From: Mesorhizobium sp. M1E.F.Ca.ET.045.02.1.1
GTDB lineage: Bacteria; Pseudomonadota; Alphaproteobacteria; Rhizobiales; Rhizobiaceae
Direction of reading: 5' to 3'
Assembly (NCBI RefSeq): GCF_003952485.1
Contig: NZ_CP034447.1
Location: 6,400,501-6,464,500, forward strand
DNA: 64,000 bases
Shown: positions 63,932 through 64,000 of the stretch, in pieces
How the letters are laid out: each line of letters starts with the position of its first letter
Position numbering within the stretch: the first letter of the stretch is position 1
Position numbers and translations under genes: made by a program
The notes under the pieces: model-generated
Databases searched by the model: none
The model's input: the letters and a program-made list of their open reading frames with translations, nothing else
Told to the model about the DNA's origin: nothing

Positions 63932-64000
63932 ATGACCTATCTCATCTACATCGCAGCCGCGCTTGCCGAGATCGCCGGCTGCTTTTCTTTCTGGGCCTGG
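63932..64000 (+). CDS. YnfA/UPF0060-family small membrane protein, cut by window edge
   Basis: The first 23 codons are visible. They encode a hydrophobic segment starting MTYLIYIAAALAEIAGC and continuing FSFWAW, the exact opening style of UPF0060/YnfA proteins (about 108 residues, four helices, SMR-like). The gene runs past the right edge. No ribosome site is seen because the preceding 30 bp form a terminator stem. The family is related to small multidrug-resistance transporters; the substrate is unknown. Confidence 0.85.
   Translation, partial: MTYLIYIAAALAEIAGCFSFWAW

Overview
This is a GC-rich alphaproteobacterial chromosome segment, most likely Mesorhizobium or a close Phyllobacteriaceae/Rhizobiales relative. 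The evidence is the housekeeping gene order (pepA-holC; lptF-lptG-lptD-surA-pdxA-rsmA; gmk-yicC-mltG-fabF-acpP...fabG-fabD; rpsF-rpsR-rplI), a DUF995 protein, and several palindromic intergenic repeats of the kind scattered through rhizobial genomes. No sequence search was run. Family calls come from reading the translations.

Layout. 1-2.5 kb: the 3' part of rlmJ, a membrane protein, and a TetR regulator divergent from an exported CMD/AhpD-like protein across two palindromic operator candidates. 3.4-9.7 kb: nucleotide-sugar and lipid-linked-sugar genes (UDP-glucuronate decarboxylase, GalE, UPF0104 membrane protein, DPM-type GT2, UDP-glucuronate 4-epimerase), interrupted by a repeat and a DUF995 gene. 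9.8-12.5 kb: a membrane sulfatase/LTA-synthase-type gene broken by a noisy tandem duplication that may be an assembly error. 12.8-22.9 kb: a surface-glycan accessory region with a sulfotransferase, a ClpP-like secreted protein, two large paralogous multidomain glycosyltransferases, a third GT2-type protein, and small exported proteins. 23-26.3 kb: AraC regulator, M20 amidohydrolase, ATP-grasp protein.

26.5-33.6 kb holds the most interesting part: a tightly coupled minus-strand operon of KAS III, SDR, MBL-fold hydrolase, PaaK/LuxE-like adenylating enzyme, GNAT-like acyltransferase and Rieske oxygenase. Four consecutive junctions are 4-nt ATGA overlaps. An alpha/beta-hydrolase gene lies just upstream and a LysR gene is divergent from it. 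It looks like a small-molecule biosynthetic cluster whose product I cannot name.

34.6-50.9 kb is essential housekeeping: DNA polymerase III chi, leucyl aminopeptidase, LPS export (LptF, LptG, LptD), a SurA-like chaperone, PdxA, RsmA, Gmk, YicC, MltG, FabF and AcpP. A Fic toxin-antitoxin module sits between rsmA and gmk. 51.6-56.3 kb is a four-gene spore-coat-U-type chaperone-usher pilus operon. It is inserted in opposite orientation between acpP and fabG, so it splits the fatty-acid operon. 56.3-64 kb: fabG, a 65-codon ORF, fabD, a second membrane sulfatase, the rpsF-rpsR-rplI ribosomal cluster, a cyclopropane-fatty-acid synthase and the start of a YnfA-family gene.

The window combines envelope biogenesis (fatty acids, LPS transport, nucleotide sugars, surface glycans, cyclopropane lipids, pili) with one uncharacterised biosynthetic operon. 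Five recognisable palindromic repeat types occupy intergenic spaces, one as two copies and one as a tandem triplet.
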